From: Euryarchaeota archaeon UBA259
Lineage (GTDB): Archaea > Thermoplasmatota > Poseidoniia > Poseidoniales > Poseidoniaceae
Length of the DNA: 64,000 bases
Direction: 5' to 3'
Assembly (NCBI GenBank): GCA_002506275.1
Contig: DAXG01000042.1
Coordinates: forward strand, 1 to 64,000
This document shows positions 34,372-48,364 of the stretch, piece by piece. Both the position numbers and the translations under genes were made by a program. The notes under the pieces are model-generated. The model did no database searches, was not told the DNA's origin, and saw only the letters and a program-made list of their open reading frames with translations. The first letter of the stretch is position 1; the number at the start of each line of letters is the position of its first letter.

Positions 34372-35631
34372 TCACTTCACAGTTTTTCTAAATTGCCAAT
34401 TTAAAACCAAGATGGATGCAAGTAGAACCACTACCGAAGAGCCAGCGATAAAAGCCAAGAGTGGATACGATTTTGGCTCCAGTTCGTCATCCCGGTCTTC
34501 ATTGAGTTCTTGTTCCACCACGGGTTCGGTTTCTGCTGTTTCTGCAGCATACTGCCGTATTGAAGCGTTCCAAATCCAAGCGTTGCTTTTGAGCCCCAAT
34601 TCGACTAATCGCCCTACAGTTTGCAGTGATTCGGCGCTAACTTTGTCAGGAGTGTCTTCGTGAGTGTGCCAGTAACCTCCGAACGCCGTAGCATTCGGCC
34701 CAAACCGAATATCGATAAGGTCGATAGCAGGAATGCCAATCTCAAGTGCAGCGAGATGGTCGTCTGATACGCCGAATGAGGTGTTCATATCAAGAATCTT
34801 CACGCCGGGAACTCCCTTACAATCCGGATGCCCTTCGACCATTCCGAGTGATTGTGCGAGTGGGGTTATGGTGCTCCACAGAGAACCATTCCCTGGCCAT
34901 ATATGGGTCAGTTGAAGGTCGGCATCACCAATCATATCGAGCACGATGTATGCATCGGTACGGTTGATATCTACCTCGGTTTGGTCTCCACCCCAAGCGT
35001 CTGCGCCAAAGAAAGTGTGTGGTTTGTGGTTTTTGTCCTCAGCATCGGTCCACAACAATTCGACCTCATAGTCAAGTTGCATTGGTGGAATGATTCGAGC
35101 TAATTCGAGGAGTGCTGCAGCTCCACTGGCCCCGTCGTTGGCCCCGATAATTGGTTCACCTGTACGATTCATGTCAGGGTCTCGTTCAGCGGCATCTCTG
35201 CTGTCGTAGTGGGCAACCAAGACAATTCTTGGCGTAGTTTCACTGAAGTTGGCTGGCCTCAGTGAGGCTTGTATATTGGTAAAGGTAAGATTTTCAACAG
35301 TATATTCGTGCATACTTACGTTCCAGTGAGTCAAGTTTTCTTGGTTCCATCCAGTCACGTTTTCTTCAACCGATGAGCGGAAGAGGGCAGAGGCATCAGA
35401 ACCGATTGTTCGAGGCCCGAGACTTGATTGCCACTGAACCGATTGGTTGGCTAAGGTTCCGTTGAAACTTAAATCATCGACAAATCCGCACATCTCAACC
35501 GGTTGGTAGGGTGAATGTACCTTGTCTGCTTGAGCAGTAAATGGGGTACTGCATAGACACAGTATGAGGAGAATCGCAACAGTTGGTTTCCTCCAACCAG
35601 TTGCAAAAACCGTCGGTTTAGGCATGAGCAT
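34372..35631 (-). CDS. Secreted, membrane-anchored M28 metallopeptidase (aminopeptidase/glutaminyl-cyclase-like)
   Basis: A signal peptide occupies about residues 12-35 (KPTVAILLILCLCSTPFTAQA). The M28 domain has VLVAHYDSRDA, IGANDGASGAAALLELAR, the acidic WTDAEDKN, VLDMIGDAD and YWHTHEDTPDKVS, which give the expected zinc ligands. The combination DMIGDAD with WHT-DT-DK is also seen in glutaminyl-peptide cyclotransferases, so activity could be peptide hydrolysis or pyroglutamate formation. About ten N-x-S/T sequons and a C-terminal membrane helix (LLAFIAGSSVVVLLASILVLN) indicate an exported, anchored protein. A TATA-like box 24-33 bases upstream suggests a leaderless transcript. Confidence 0.88.
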   Translation of the reverse strand: MLMPKPTVFATGWRKPTVAILLILCLCSTPFTAQADKVHSPYQPVEMCGFVDDLSFNGTLANQSVQWQSSLGPRTIGSDASALFRSSVEENVTGWNQENLTHWNVSMHEYTVENLTFTNIQASLRPANFSETTPRIVLVAHYDSRDAAERDPDMNRTGEPIIGANDGASGAAALLELARIIPPMQLDYEVELLWTDAEDKNHKPHTFFGADAWGGDQTEVDINRTDAYIVLDMIGDADLQLTHIWPGNGSLWSTITPLAQSLGMVEGHPDCKGVPGVKILDMNTSFGVSDDHLAALEIGIPAIDLIDIRFGPNATAFGGYWHTHEDTPDKVSAESLQTVGRLVELGLKSNAWIWNASIRQYAAETAETEPVVEQELNEDRDDELEPKSYPLLAFIAGSSVVVLLASILVLNWQFRKTVK

Positions 35632-35654
35632 GTATGAAGCCTCATAGACCCACT

Positions 35655-35664
35655 CTTAAATACC
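35655..35664. promoter_or_regulatory. Shared bidirectional TATA-like box
   Basis: CTTAAATACC lies in the 87-base divergent gap between the M28 and PKD peptidase genes. Read leftward (GGTATTTAAG) it is about 28 bases before the M28 ATG; read rightward it is about 60 bases before the PKD gene ATG, giving a leader near 30 bases with GAGGT before the start. One AT-rich core may serve both genes. Confidence 0.45.
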
Positions 35665-35718
35665 TCTTTTCGACTGGTGTAGATGTTAGCAGTCTTGCTG
35701 TTCTTTGAGGTCCCATAA

Positions 35719-38700
35719 ATGTCGGAACTACGCTCCAATACCGCCATGCTCCTCGTGCTGCTGCTCTTTGTCTCAGGTGTCTCTCCACTTCTCCTCAATG
35801 TTAGCGCAGAATCAGAGGAAACATATGAGGTGCTGCCTTACGATGCCGGTGGCATAGTCATCGGTGATGTGGCTGATTTCGAACTGGAAATGGGCAACCA
35901 ATATCTCATGATTGAAGAGGAACAACCCGTTGTTTCTGCCTTTTCATTCCTCAAACAGGAGTGGATCGATGCCGGCCGACCTGGCGTTGAAGACATGTCC
36001 TACGAGCCTGTTACCTCCGGGCGTGCTGCTGGGAGGGCATGCTCCCCTCACATTGTCAACGACCAATTGACGGTCCCTACCTCAGGTGGTTCAATTGACA
36101 CCTATGTCGCTAAGACGACGACGACTGTAGCGTTCTTGGTACAATCCGGTCGAACATTGAGTTCAACAGTTCTCAACAATCTCGCCTCTTCGTGGGACCA
36201 AACCATTTATCCAACAATGACCACCTATTACGGCAAGGACTACCAAGACGGTCGAGGACTTGCTCCACCCGATGTTGACAACAATTGTCAGGTTCAAATT
36301 GTCATTTACGACATCGATGGTGCCTACAACATCGGCGGTTACTTTGCTCCTTCGCTCTCCAGTGCCCGCGAAGCTGTCTACGTTGATTACGCAGACGTTA
36401 CGCTCTCTTGGGGTAAATCCATTCTTGCCCACGAACTTGAGCACCTTCTGCACAATGCCCAAGATCCATATGAAAACCTCTGGATCGATGAGGGTAACGC
36501 TGATGTCGCTATTTACCTCTGCTTTGGAGCAGACTCGACGCTTGTAAGCCATCTCAACCAGTGGACTCAATCTTCAGAACTTTCGGTTCGCTGGTGGAAC
36601 CAACGGTTTGCAGATTACGGTGCAGGTTTCATCTTCACGATGTATCTGGCTGACCACCTCGGCGGCGGACCTGCTGTTCGTCAACTGGTTCAGGATTCCG
36701 CAACTGGCGGACTCGGAGTTGAAAATTTGGCCATCTCTCCAGTGAGCGGTCAAAGCGGGAAAATTGGAAGGACGATGGAACAAATTTTTGCGAACTTTTC
36801 GATTGCAGCAGTTCTTGACTCCGACCAAGGCATCTATGGTTTCTCGAACTTAGACTTGACACCCACGTGCTCTTCCGGTTCTTTTTGCCGCGTTCAACCA
36901 GCTGACACCAACAGCAACTGGGCTGGACCTTGGTCCTCAACAGGGCATTCCGTGGAAGGCTGGGGTATTCGAGCCTTCCAATTCACTCCCGGCGCTTCTT
37001 CCCCAGCTCCTCTTACAATGCGGCTTACCGCTGATGTGAGTCAATTCGACGGCGTTGTTGTCTCGAAGGCCACTGCGGATGGATTATGGTCGGTGACCGA
37101 CTTGGATTTCCAAAACAATGTTGCAACCGCACTTATTCCCGGGTTCGGCAACCTCACCAATGAAGTGTGGGCCATCACATGGTACGCAAGTACCGTTGCT
37201 GATTGCGATTACACTTCTTGTGGCCCATCATATCCCCAAGGGACCGTCGATATCGAAGCAGCGCGAATCACTTCACCTGCAACGATCACCCTCAACAACA
37301 CCGTCTTGAGCGACCGGGACGGCGATGGGGCATCAGACACTGCTCAAATTAACTATCAAGTGTTTTCGAACGCCTTTTTTGAGGATTTGGACGTGACGAC
37401 CAAGGTACTTGACAGCAGTGGAATTGTCATCGATACGCAAACGAAGAGAGTTTCAGCAGGTGGCGGTATCCCTACTGAGGAAAGCGTTTGGTTCACTGCT
37501 CCAAAAAATTCTCAATTCACCTTCGAGATGGAAATGACCGACATGATTGGTACCACTGTAGACACCTTGTCGACTTCTCCTCAGGTATTGGACAACATGA
37601 GGCCAACGGCAAACGGCACGGTTGCTCCAAATGAATCTCAAACTTGGGAAAACATCCAATTCACAGGCGATGGATTTGACGCTTGGGGCCTTTCTTTCGA
37701 CAACAATTCCTTGCCGTATTCTGATTCACCCGTCGCTTATGCTTGGAATTTTGGAGATGGGATGACCTCTGGGCTCAAATCTCCACTTCGCTCTTACAAG
37801 GACATTGGACTCTACAACGCAACGCTTCGAATCGAAGATCAAGGAGGCTCGTGGTCGGATGTCGACGTATTGCAATTGAACATCACAGACATTTCCCCTC
37901 CAGTACCGCTCATTACGGTCAACGGCGTTGTTATCGAAAATCAAGTCTCTATTCTTACTGAGCAACTGATCTTGTTTTCTGCCTCGCTCACTTCAGACAA
38001 TGTACCTACTCAGAACTTGACCTTTGAATGGAATTGGGGTGACGGCGTTATTGACAGCGGCGTTGGCCTTTTCCAAGCTCCGCATGAATGGGGGGACATC
38101 AACGGCGTGAATGCAACTTACGACCTGACTCTCACGGTGTCCGACGGCATTAATTTAGGCGTGAAGAGCATCGAAGTTATTGTCAACAACCGTATTCCTT
38201 ACCAGATATTCTCGGACAATCTCTCGACTTCAACTTACAATTCCATTGTCATGCCTGATGTGTTCAAAGACGATGATGGAAGCATTGTATCGTATGCATG
38301 GTTCTTCCCTGAAGGAGTGAACTTGGGAGTTGGTGTTTCAGACCGAAGCGACGATTTTACACAAACGACTTCTTCTCAATCAAATCCTATGCCTTCGTGG
38401 AATACTCCTGGACTTAAGTCAGCAGAATTAACCGTAATTGACGATGACGGAAGTTCCGTTTCAACAACTTTGACAGTCCTGGTGTTGAACCAGATTCCAG
38501 TCGCTGATTTCGTGGTCAAAACGACAAGTTCCGGCACCTCACTCATCGATTTCCGAGTTGAAGACGGACAGGTGGAGACGCCTTATACCTTCGACGGTAG
38601 AGACTCGTTTGACCCCGATGGTACGGTCGGTGACTCGAGTGATTTGACGTACAATTGGAGTTTCTCCGATGACGGTACGTTTGGGTCAAGCCCGCAAGTG

Positions 38701-39921
38701 ACCCACACTTTTTCACTTCCAGGCACCCATACCGTCGTCTTGGTCGTCACGGATGAGGCTGGTGCAGAAAGCATCGCTCGTGTCCTGACTGTAGAAATCG
38801 CGAACCCACTGCCAATCATATCCGTTCGAATTCTTGATGCGTGGTACAATGGGGAACAAATGACGGATTCCAGTTCGTTGCCTGAAGTCACCGATTTGGA
38901 TTGGTCTCGAACCTTCAATGAAGCAGATGAAACGTTTGCAGCGCCTCATGCTTTGCTGTATTTTGACTCCGATGGGACACGAGACGGTGACCAAACGTTC
39001 GAAGGGAAATACGTTCCACTCGATGCCAACTCTCCTGACTGGAATGGACTTGTCCAATACACTTGGGACTTTGGCGATGGTTCTCCTTTGAATTCCGAAC
39101 CTACACCCTGGCATTCGTATTCTCTACCAGGTGAGTACACCGTTTCACTTACAGTTCGAGATGCGTTTGGAACGGGCGATGTTTCCCGTTCACTGTTCAC
39201 GGTCGTTGTTGACCACCCACCGGTTATTCATGATATTTTTATCCAAGAGGAAATTATTGTGACCGACTCCTATTCGGTCAGCGCCAACATTTCAGACCTT
39301 GAATCTGACTTGGCCATTGCCGTTTACCGAGACACCAATGTCAACGATGGTTCAATTTCGGACCGGGACGAAACGCTCAGTCCAGAGCTTGTAATTCGGT
39401 GGGACCTGGACATTGAAGTCGATACGAATGAAAACGGGGACCCTGCAGACGATTGGATTGACCCAATAGCAGGTTCAGAAAGCCGAGTTTCTGGTTCATG
39501 GGATGAAGTAGGACTCTACACAATACGATTGGAAGTGTGCGACAGCGTAGGTATTTGTGACATGATGGACCTCGAAATAGAAGTCAGCCCAGAGCCATCA
39601 GACCCTCCTTCACTTTCCGACTTTAGTGTTGAAGATTGGAAAGGTTGGTTGACCGATGCTGGTTCAGATTTGGCTACCCTTGTGGCACTGATTTCAGTTG
39701 CTCTTATCCTTGGATGGCTGGTTATGCGTGAACCGTCGGATCTGGAAGACGAAGCAAAACAAGCAGCAGAGGCCTATACCGATGTGGAGCATGTTGAAAG
39801 TCAAGGCGGATTATTGGGTATGGACCACCACACGCCCCCGCCAGCACCAGGCATTCTATCCAAAGACGAGCGCAGGAGTGATGACAGCGGGTACATCCGG
39901 CCTCTTCGCCGACGAAGTTGA
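35719..39921 (+). CDS. Giant secreted metallopeptidase with PKD domains and C-terminal anchor
   Basis: A signal peptide occupies about residues 8-30. A zinc-peptidase domain spans about 80-500: HELEHLLHN (H238, E239, H242) and DEGNADVA 20 residues later fit the HExxH-plus-glutamate layout seen in M30/M6-like peptidases. DRDGDGASD near 535 is a calcium-type loop. At least four PKD-like domains follow, marked by YAWNFGDG (about 674), FEWNWGDG (770), YNWSFSDD (978) and YTWDFGDG (1114). A membrane helix near 1318-1338 (LATLVALISVALILGWLVM) and a short cytoplasmic tail with a proline-rich stretch end the protein. It probably degrades particulate protein at the cell surface. Confidence 0.85.
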   Translation: MSELRSNTAMLLVLLLFVSGVSPLLLNVSAESEETYEVLPYDAGGIVIGDVADFELEMGNQYLMIEEEQPVVSAFSFLKQEWIDAGRPGVEDMSYEPVTSGRAAGRACSPHIVNDQLTVPTSGGSIDTYVAKTTTTVAFLVQSGRTLSSTVLNNLASSWDQTIYPTMTTYYGKDYQDGRGLAPPDVDNNCQVQIVIYDIDGAYNIGGYFAPSLSSAREAVYVDYADVTLSWGKSILAHELEHLLHNAQDPYENLWIDEGNADVAIYLCFGADSTLVSHLNQWTQSSELSVRWWNQRFADYGAGFIFTMYLADHLGGGPAVRQLVQDSATGGLGVENLAISPVSGQSGKIGRTMEQIFANFSIAAVLDSDQGIYGFSNLDLTPTCSSGSFCRVQPADTNSNWAGPWSSTGHSVEGWGIRAFQFTPGASSPAPLTMRLTADVSQFDGVVVSKATADGLWSVTDLDFQNNVATALIPGFGNLTNEVWAITWYASTVADCDYTSCGPSYPQGTVDIEAARITSPATITLNNTVLSDRDGDGASDTAQINYQVFSNAFFEDLDVTTKVLDSSGIVIDTQTKRVSAGGGIPTEESVWFTAPKNSQFTFEMEMTDMIGTTVDTLSTSPQVLDNMRPTANGTVAPNESQTWENIQFTGDGFDAWGLSFDNNSLPYSDSPVAYAWNFGDGMTSGLKSPLRSYKDIGLYNATLRIEDQGGSWSDVDVLQLNITDISPPVPLITVNGVVIENQVSILTEQLILFSASLTSDNVPTQNLTFEWNWGDGVIDSGVGLFQAPHEWGDINGVNATYDLTLTVSDGINLGVKSIEVIVNNRIPYQIFSDNLSTSTYNSIVMPDVFKDDDGSIVSYAWFFPEGVNLGVGVSDRSDDFTQTTSSQSNPMPSWNTPGLKSAELTVIDDDGSSVSTTLTVLVLNQIPVADFVVKTTSSGTSLIDFRVEDGQVETPYTFDGRDSFDPDGTVGDSSDLTYNWSFSDDGTFGSSPQVTHTFSLPGTHTVVLVVTDEAGAESIARVLTVEIANPLPIISVRILDAWYNGEQMTDSSSLPEVTDLDWSRTFNEADETFAAPHALLYFDSDGTRDGDQTFEGKYVPLDANSPDWNGLVQYTWDFGDGSPLNSEPTPWHSYSLPGEYTVSLTVRDAFGTGDVSRSLFTVVVDHPPVIHDIFIQEEIIVTDSYSVSANISDLESDLAIAVYRDTNVNDGSISDRDETLSPELVIRWDLDIEVDTNENGDPADDWIDPIAGSESRVSGSWDEVGLYTIRLEVCDSVGICDMMDLEIEVSPEPSDPPSLSDFSVEDWKGWLTDAGSDLATLVALISVALILGWLVMREPSDLEDEAKQAAEAYTDVEHVESQGGLLGMDHHTPPPAPGILSKDERRSDDSGYIRPLRRRS

Positions 39922-39969
39922 CCGTTAGTTTGTATAACCTCCTTGCTCATAGCAGTTTGAGGGGGAGTC

Positions 39970-41118
39970 ATGTCAGCACATGTTCGAGTAGGTTCAATCA
40001 CTTTGACCCTCCTCCTGCCGTTGTTTTTCATGTCGCTTTCGTCGCCACTGGCGGTACAGGTGCAGGCAGCAGATGCTTGTGCAGGTGACACAACTCCTGT
40101 TGCTTGGAATGAGACCGTTCAACGCACATCTTTGGTTCCACATCACAACAGCATGTGGTGGAGCGGTTTTTACTACGAAGATGAAATGGAACGTGGCGAA
40201 ATGGGAGACTCGCCGGAATCATCCTCTTCGTCTCAACCAGGCTATAACGCTGAACTGAGTCCAGAAGAGCCGTGGATGTACGACAACTATTACACTCCTC
40301 GACTCGAGCCTTTGGAAGTGAACCACTTCACGACCATGCTCATCGGAAACGACAGTGTTGGAGCTTTACGAGTGAACCTCTCAGCAGATTATCGAACAAC
40401 AGTTTGCATTACCTTGCAAGATACAAATTTCAATCCAGTCAATGCCGATGTGTATCTTTTCACCACTGAGCAATACTCAAACTATGAAGAATCATACCAT
40501 TCAAGTCACGATGAAAACGCGTGGTATTACAACGGCGAGGTCCAAGAATCATTATCAGATATTCCACCCGAATGGAGAAGTTTCAATTTCCTTGGGTGGA
40601 AGTCGTACCGTGATTCGCATGAGTATGAGAAAACCTCAGAGGTTAATTTCGCCTTAAACTTGGACGGCCCTGAAATCTACACTTCGTTCTTTTCAGGAAC
40701 CGACTGGCAAGACTTCTACATCGTTATCGACACATGGGACAATGTGCATGATTTTGATGCTGAAGCGCCGGATACGATTGTGGCTGCCGATATCACCATC
40801 ATCACGACTGAACGCAGTTTGGTTTTACCACCTTACACTGTTGCCATTGTGTTCCTTGTAGGATTCTTGGCTACGCTTATTGCACCGTTCATCCTCAACG
40901 CTCGTTACATGAAGGCTGGACTAATGGTGCCCGAACAAGTGCAAAGCATCGTTCCATCGCTTGATACTCCCGCACAACATCCAGATCGATGGGAGGAAGT
41001 TGAACCGGTAACGAAGCAATGGCAAGAACCAGTCCCTCTCCCTGACCCAATACCTATGGAAACATTTCATCAAAACAGTTTGAGTGAGGAACATCCCGAA
41101 CTCGGAGATCAAAGTTGA
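39970..41118 (+). CDS. Secreted/anchored acidic hypothetical protein
   Basis: I do not recognise a family. A signal peptide spans about residues 8-35 (ITLTLLLPLFFMSLSSPLAVQVQA), then a large extracellular domain rich in Tyr, Asp, Glu and Ser, and a membrane helix about 288-311 (YTVAIVFLVGFLATLIAPFIL). A proline-rich cytoplasmic tail of about 70 residues follows. GGGGGAG lies before the ATG. It is 48 bases downstream of the PKD peptidase gene on the same strand and may be co-expressed with it as a surface partner. Confidence 0.65.
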   Translation: MSAHVRVGSITLTLLLPLFFMSLSSPLAVQVQAADACAGDTTPVAWNETVQRTSLVPHHNSMWWSGFYYEDEMERGEMGDSPESSSSSQPGYNAELSPEEPWMYDNYYTPRLEPLEVNHFTTMLIGNDSVGALRVNLSADYRTTVCITLQDTNFNPVNADVYLFTTEQYSNYEESYHSSHDENAWYYNGEVQESLSDIPPEWRSFNFLGWKSYRDSHEYEKTSEVNFALNLDGPEIYTSFFSGTDWQDFYIVIDTWDNVHDFDAEAPDTIVAADITIITTERSLVLPPYTVAIVFLVGFLATLIAPFILNARYMKAGLMVPEQVQSIVPSLDTPAQHPDRWEEVEPVTKQWQEPVPLPDPIPMETFHQNSLSEEHPELGDQS

Positions 41119-41156
41119 CTGGCAAAAAACCCGTTCTAAAGAGGCTGCATGCCTCT

Positions 41157-42026
41157 TCAATACTCAAGGAGTCTCCAAGCATCTTGGAGGTCTCGAACGT
41201 TAACAAGGCCCTTGTCAGAGAGTCGGAATTCATCACGCATGGTTGCGTAGACCATCTCTTGACCAAGTGTAGGTGCGTGAAGTCGCGCCCAGTCTCCACC
41301 GTTACCGAGCGCCATAAGGCTGTAAAGCGGTGTTGAATCCTGAGTTGACAGTGTATTGGCTGCATCAATGATTTGCAGTGCATCTTGATGATCGTTAACG
41401 GTACTGCAGTACTTGAAAACATCACCGTGTTCTCCGTTTTCAGAAACCATCGTGATGATTTCTTCTGCGCTTGGAGTGCCTTCGACATCATGCTGGGATG
41501 CAATAATTTGGCAATTTGCTGCCTTTGCCGCCTTGACCAGTGCTTTGCGCTCTTTAGCGGCAATGGAAATTTCGAGGTCTACCCAAGCTACGTTTGAGCT
41601 CACTGCGTGTTCAAGGATTGCAATGCGTTCTTTTTCGTTTCCGGGGAAGTGGCCACCTTCTCGGACTGGGCGAACTGCAAAAACGACAGGCAGAGGGATT
41701 CCTTCTTTCAATGCTGCAATAGATTCAGCAACGTCGAGTTCCGATACATCGGCCACAGCCCAGTCGTTGACTGGAGGCATTGTTGATGTGCGGTTTCCTT
41801 CTTCGTCTTCGACGACGGTGGCTTGAGGCTTGGTAAGGTACAATCGGTCAAACCGAACTTCGACCATGTCTGCTCCTTGAATTCCGGCGCGAGCCGCTTC
41901 GTCAACCATTGCTTTGACGGTTGTTTCTTCGAGAGAGACGCATATCTTCGGGTTGGGCATGCTTTCGGCGACTTTGGCCCGCTTCTTAACGCTCTCGCTT
42001 GTTGGATGTTGAAACTTCAGTTCCAT
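41157..42026 (-). CDS. aroD: 3-dehydroquinate dehydratase, type I
   Basis: Third enzyme of the shikimate pathway; uses a Schiff-base lysine to dehydrate 3-dehydroquinate. ICVSLEE, DMVEVRFDRL, VFAVRPVREGG, IIASQHD (catalytic histidine), GDVFKYCSTVND (Schiff-base lysine) and the C-terminal LYSLMALGNGGDWARL motif are all present. The length of 289 residues exceeds the usual 220-250 because of a loop with VVEDEEGNRTSTMPP and an N-terminal stretch. No other aro gene is nearby. It is divergent from gyrB. Confidence 0.9.
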   Translation of the reverse strand: MELKFQHPTSESVKKRAKVAESMPNPKICVSLEETTVKAMVDEAARAGIQGADMVEVRFDRLYLTKPQATVVEDEEGNRTSTMPPVNDWAVADVSELDVAESIAALKEGIPLPVVFAVRPVREGGHFPGNEKERIAILEHAVSSNVAWVDLEISIAAKERKALVKAAKAANCQIIASQHDVEGTPSAEEIITMVSENGEHGDVFKYCSTVNDHQDALQIIDAANTLSTQDSTPLYSLMALGNGGDWARLHAPTLGQEMVYATMRDEFRLSDKGLVNVRDLQDAWRLLEY

Positions 42027-42147
42027 TTTTGATTTTTTATGGTCTGATTTCCACGATTTTTATTTGACAAAAACCCACTAAAAAGGGTCGATTGTAGGGA
42101 GTGGTGAGCGTTCGTTTTAGCACCTTCCGACGGGCCCTTTGCAGTAT

Positions 42148-42156
42148 CTTTATACC
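42148..42156 (+). promoter_or_regulatory. Putative gyrB TATA box
   Basis: CTTTATACC lies about 150 bases before the gyrB start. Start of transcription about 25 bases downstream (near 42175-42180) would place the whole hairpin at 42192-42264 in a roughly 125-base leader. Nearby ATACCC (42152-42157) can pair with GGGTAT (42168-42173), and CCCCTC (42156-42161) with GAGGGG (42181-42186). Confidence 0.45.
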
Positions 42157-42191
42157 CCCTCGGCACAGGGTATGTTTGTAGAGGGGAGTGA

Positions 42192-42264
42192 CGCATAGAA
42201 AATAGAGGACTGCGGGCCAAAATTATCCCACATAATTCCGTTTTTCTAAGTCCATTTCTATGCG
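42192..42264 (+). ncRNA. Structured leader hairpin upstream of gyrB
   Basis: A nested imperfect hairpin lies in the gap before gyrB. CGCATAGAAA (42192-42201) pairs perfectly with TTTCTATGCG (42255-42264). GGACT (42207-42211) pairs with AGTCC (42249-42253), CGG (42213-42215) with CCG (42238-42240), and AATTAT (42221-42226) with ATAATT (42232-42237) around a five-base CCCAC loop. It is followed by GGAGG (42293-42297) and the TTG start of gyrB. It could be a leader element or a DNA cruciform sensitive to supercoiling. I do not recognise it as a known RNA family. Confidence 0.5.
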
Positions 42265-42268
42265 CTAA

Positions 42269-47024
<4,756 letters not shown>

Positions 47025-47030
47025 TTTTCT

Positions 47031-47093
47031 TCAGCCGACGCATTGAAACATGATTCCATTGTGACTCGTCATGCACCGGCCCAAGTCGGCTGA
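47031..47093 (+). other. Inverted repeat between gyrA and the DRE-TIM gene
   Basis: TCAGCCGAC (47031-47039) and GTCGGCTGA (47085-47093) form a perfect 9-bp stem with a 45-base spacer, which contains a nested CATGA (47049-47053)/TCATG (47069-47073) pair. It occupies nearly the whole 83-base gap. It may be a gyrA trailer or a leader for the downstream gene, whose ATG starts 15 bases later. Confidence 0.4.
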
Positions 47094-47107
47094 TGCGGTG
47101 ATGTTCA

Positions 47108-48364
47108 ATGGAAGAGCGCTCTTTGATTTACGATTGGAATACAGTTGATTACGATTTGAACAGAAACCCTGCGAATCATCCGCACGGCGTCTGGTTTGAT
47201 GATGAGACGCTTCGAGACGGATTACAGAGCCCAAGCGCACGAAATCCAACAATTGACCAAAAGATTGAGTTGCTAAGTTTCATGGAAAAACTCGGAATCC
47301 AAAAAGTCGATCTTGGACTTCCTGGAGCAGGCCCGTTCCATTTGGAACACATTGATGCTATGTTATCTCACATTACTGAGAATGATTTCCAGATTCGACC
47401 GGGTGCAGCCGTTCGTACCCTTATGAGTGACATTGAACCGCTCGTTGAAATGCAAGCAAAACACGGTATTCCAATCCAAGCCAGTGCTTTCCTCGGCACC
47501 AGCCCAATACGCCAATACACCGAAGGATGGACGATGGAGAAACTCCTCGCAACCATGGAGAAAGCCGTATCATACGCCGTGGAAAACGATGTTCCAGTGA
47601 TGTTCGTTACAGAAGACACAACCCGTTCTAAACCAGAGGATGTCAAACTCATCTACGAACGAGCCATGGAATTGGGTGCACGACGGTTGTGTATTTGCGA
47701 TACATGTGGGCACGTGACTCCAAACGGTGTCAAGCAATTGCTCCAATTCATTGACGAAGAAGTCATCAAAGATTCAGGCTACAAGCGCTCAGAAATTGAA
47801 GTAAACTGGCACGGCCATCAAGACCGAGGCCTCGGTGTTGCCAACAACATCGCAGCGGTTGAAGCCGGCGCAGATGTGATTCATGGTACGGCCCTTGGTG
47901 TTGGAGAGCGAGCAGGTAATGCACCTCTTGACCAAACGCTCGTCAATTTGAAACTCCTCGGTGTTATTGAAAACGATTTGACGCAACTTGATGCTTACAT
48001 GCAAAAAGCCAACGAGTATATCGAAGTCCCGCTCCCTCGAAATTATCCAGTGTTTGGAATGGATGCCTTTGAAACCGGAACCGGTGTTCATGCATCAGCA
48101 GTTATCAAAGCCATGAAGAAAGGCGACCACTGGTTGGCAGACCGAGTCTATTCAGGTGTTCCCGCTGGCGACTTTGGCCTCAAGCAAGTTATTCGAATCG
48201 GACACATGGCCGGCCGTTCAAACATCATCTGGTGGCTTGAGCAAAACGGTTACGAAGCATCCGATGATTTGGTTGCTCACGTGTTTGAAGTTGCTAAGAC
48301 GCAGCGCAGGAATATGGAAGACCAAGAAGTCAAAGATACCGTTGAGTCCTTCTTGAGTGCATAA
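47108..48364 (+). CDS. DRE-TIM acyltransferase (2-isopropylmalate/homocitrate synthase-like)
   Basis: Member of the HMGL-like family that condenses acetyl-CoA with a 2-oxoacid. DETLRDGLQSP opens the TIM barrel with the metal-binding aspartate, EVNWHGHQDRGLGVANN holds the two metal-binding histidines, and GTALGVGERAGNAPLDQTL the signature loop. The usual HxHND is HGHQD. At 418 residues it lacks the C-terminal leucine-binding domain of LeuA1-type isopropylmalate synthases; the last 115 residues are a short helical region. Substrate (2-oxoisovalerate, 2-oxoglutarate or other) cannot be assigned from sequence. It has no neighbours from leucine or lysine synthesis. Confidence 0.82.
   Translation: MEERSLIYDWNTVDYDLNRNPANHPHGVWFDDETLRDGLQSPSARNPTIDQKIELLSFMEKLGIQKVDLGLPGAGPFHLEHIDAMLSHITENDFQIRPGAAVRTLMSDIEPLVEMQAKHGIPIQASAFLGTSPIRQYTEGWTMEKLLATMEKAVSYAVENDVPVMFVTEDTTRSKPEDVKLIYERAMELGARRLCICDTCGHVTPNGVKQLLQFIDEEVIKDSGYKRSEIEVNWHGHQDRGLGVANNIAAVEAGADVIHGTALGVGERAGNAPLDQTLVNLKLLGVIENDLTQLDAYMQKANEYIEVPLPRNYPVFGMDAFETGTGVHASAVIKAMKKGDHWLADRVYSGVPAGDFGLKQVIRIGHMAGRSNIIWWLEQNGYEASDDLVAHVFEVAKTQRRNMEDQEVKDTVESFLSA

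Noticed and set aside
35719-39921. S-layer protein
   Set aside because: Although large and secreted, it has a HELEH peptidase motif and PKD domains, which point to a surface peptidase.
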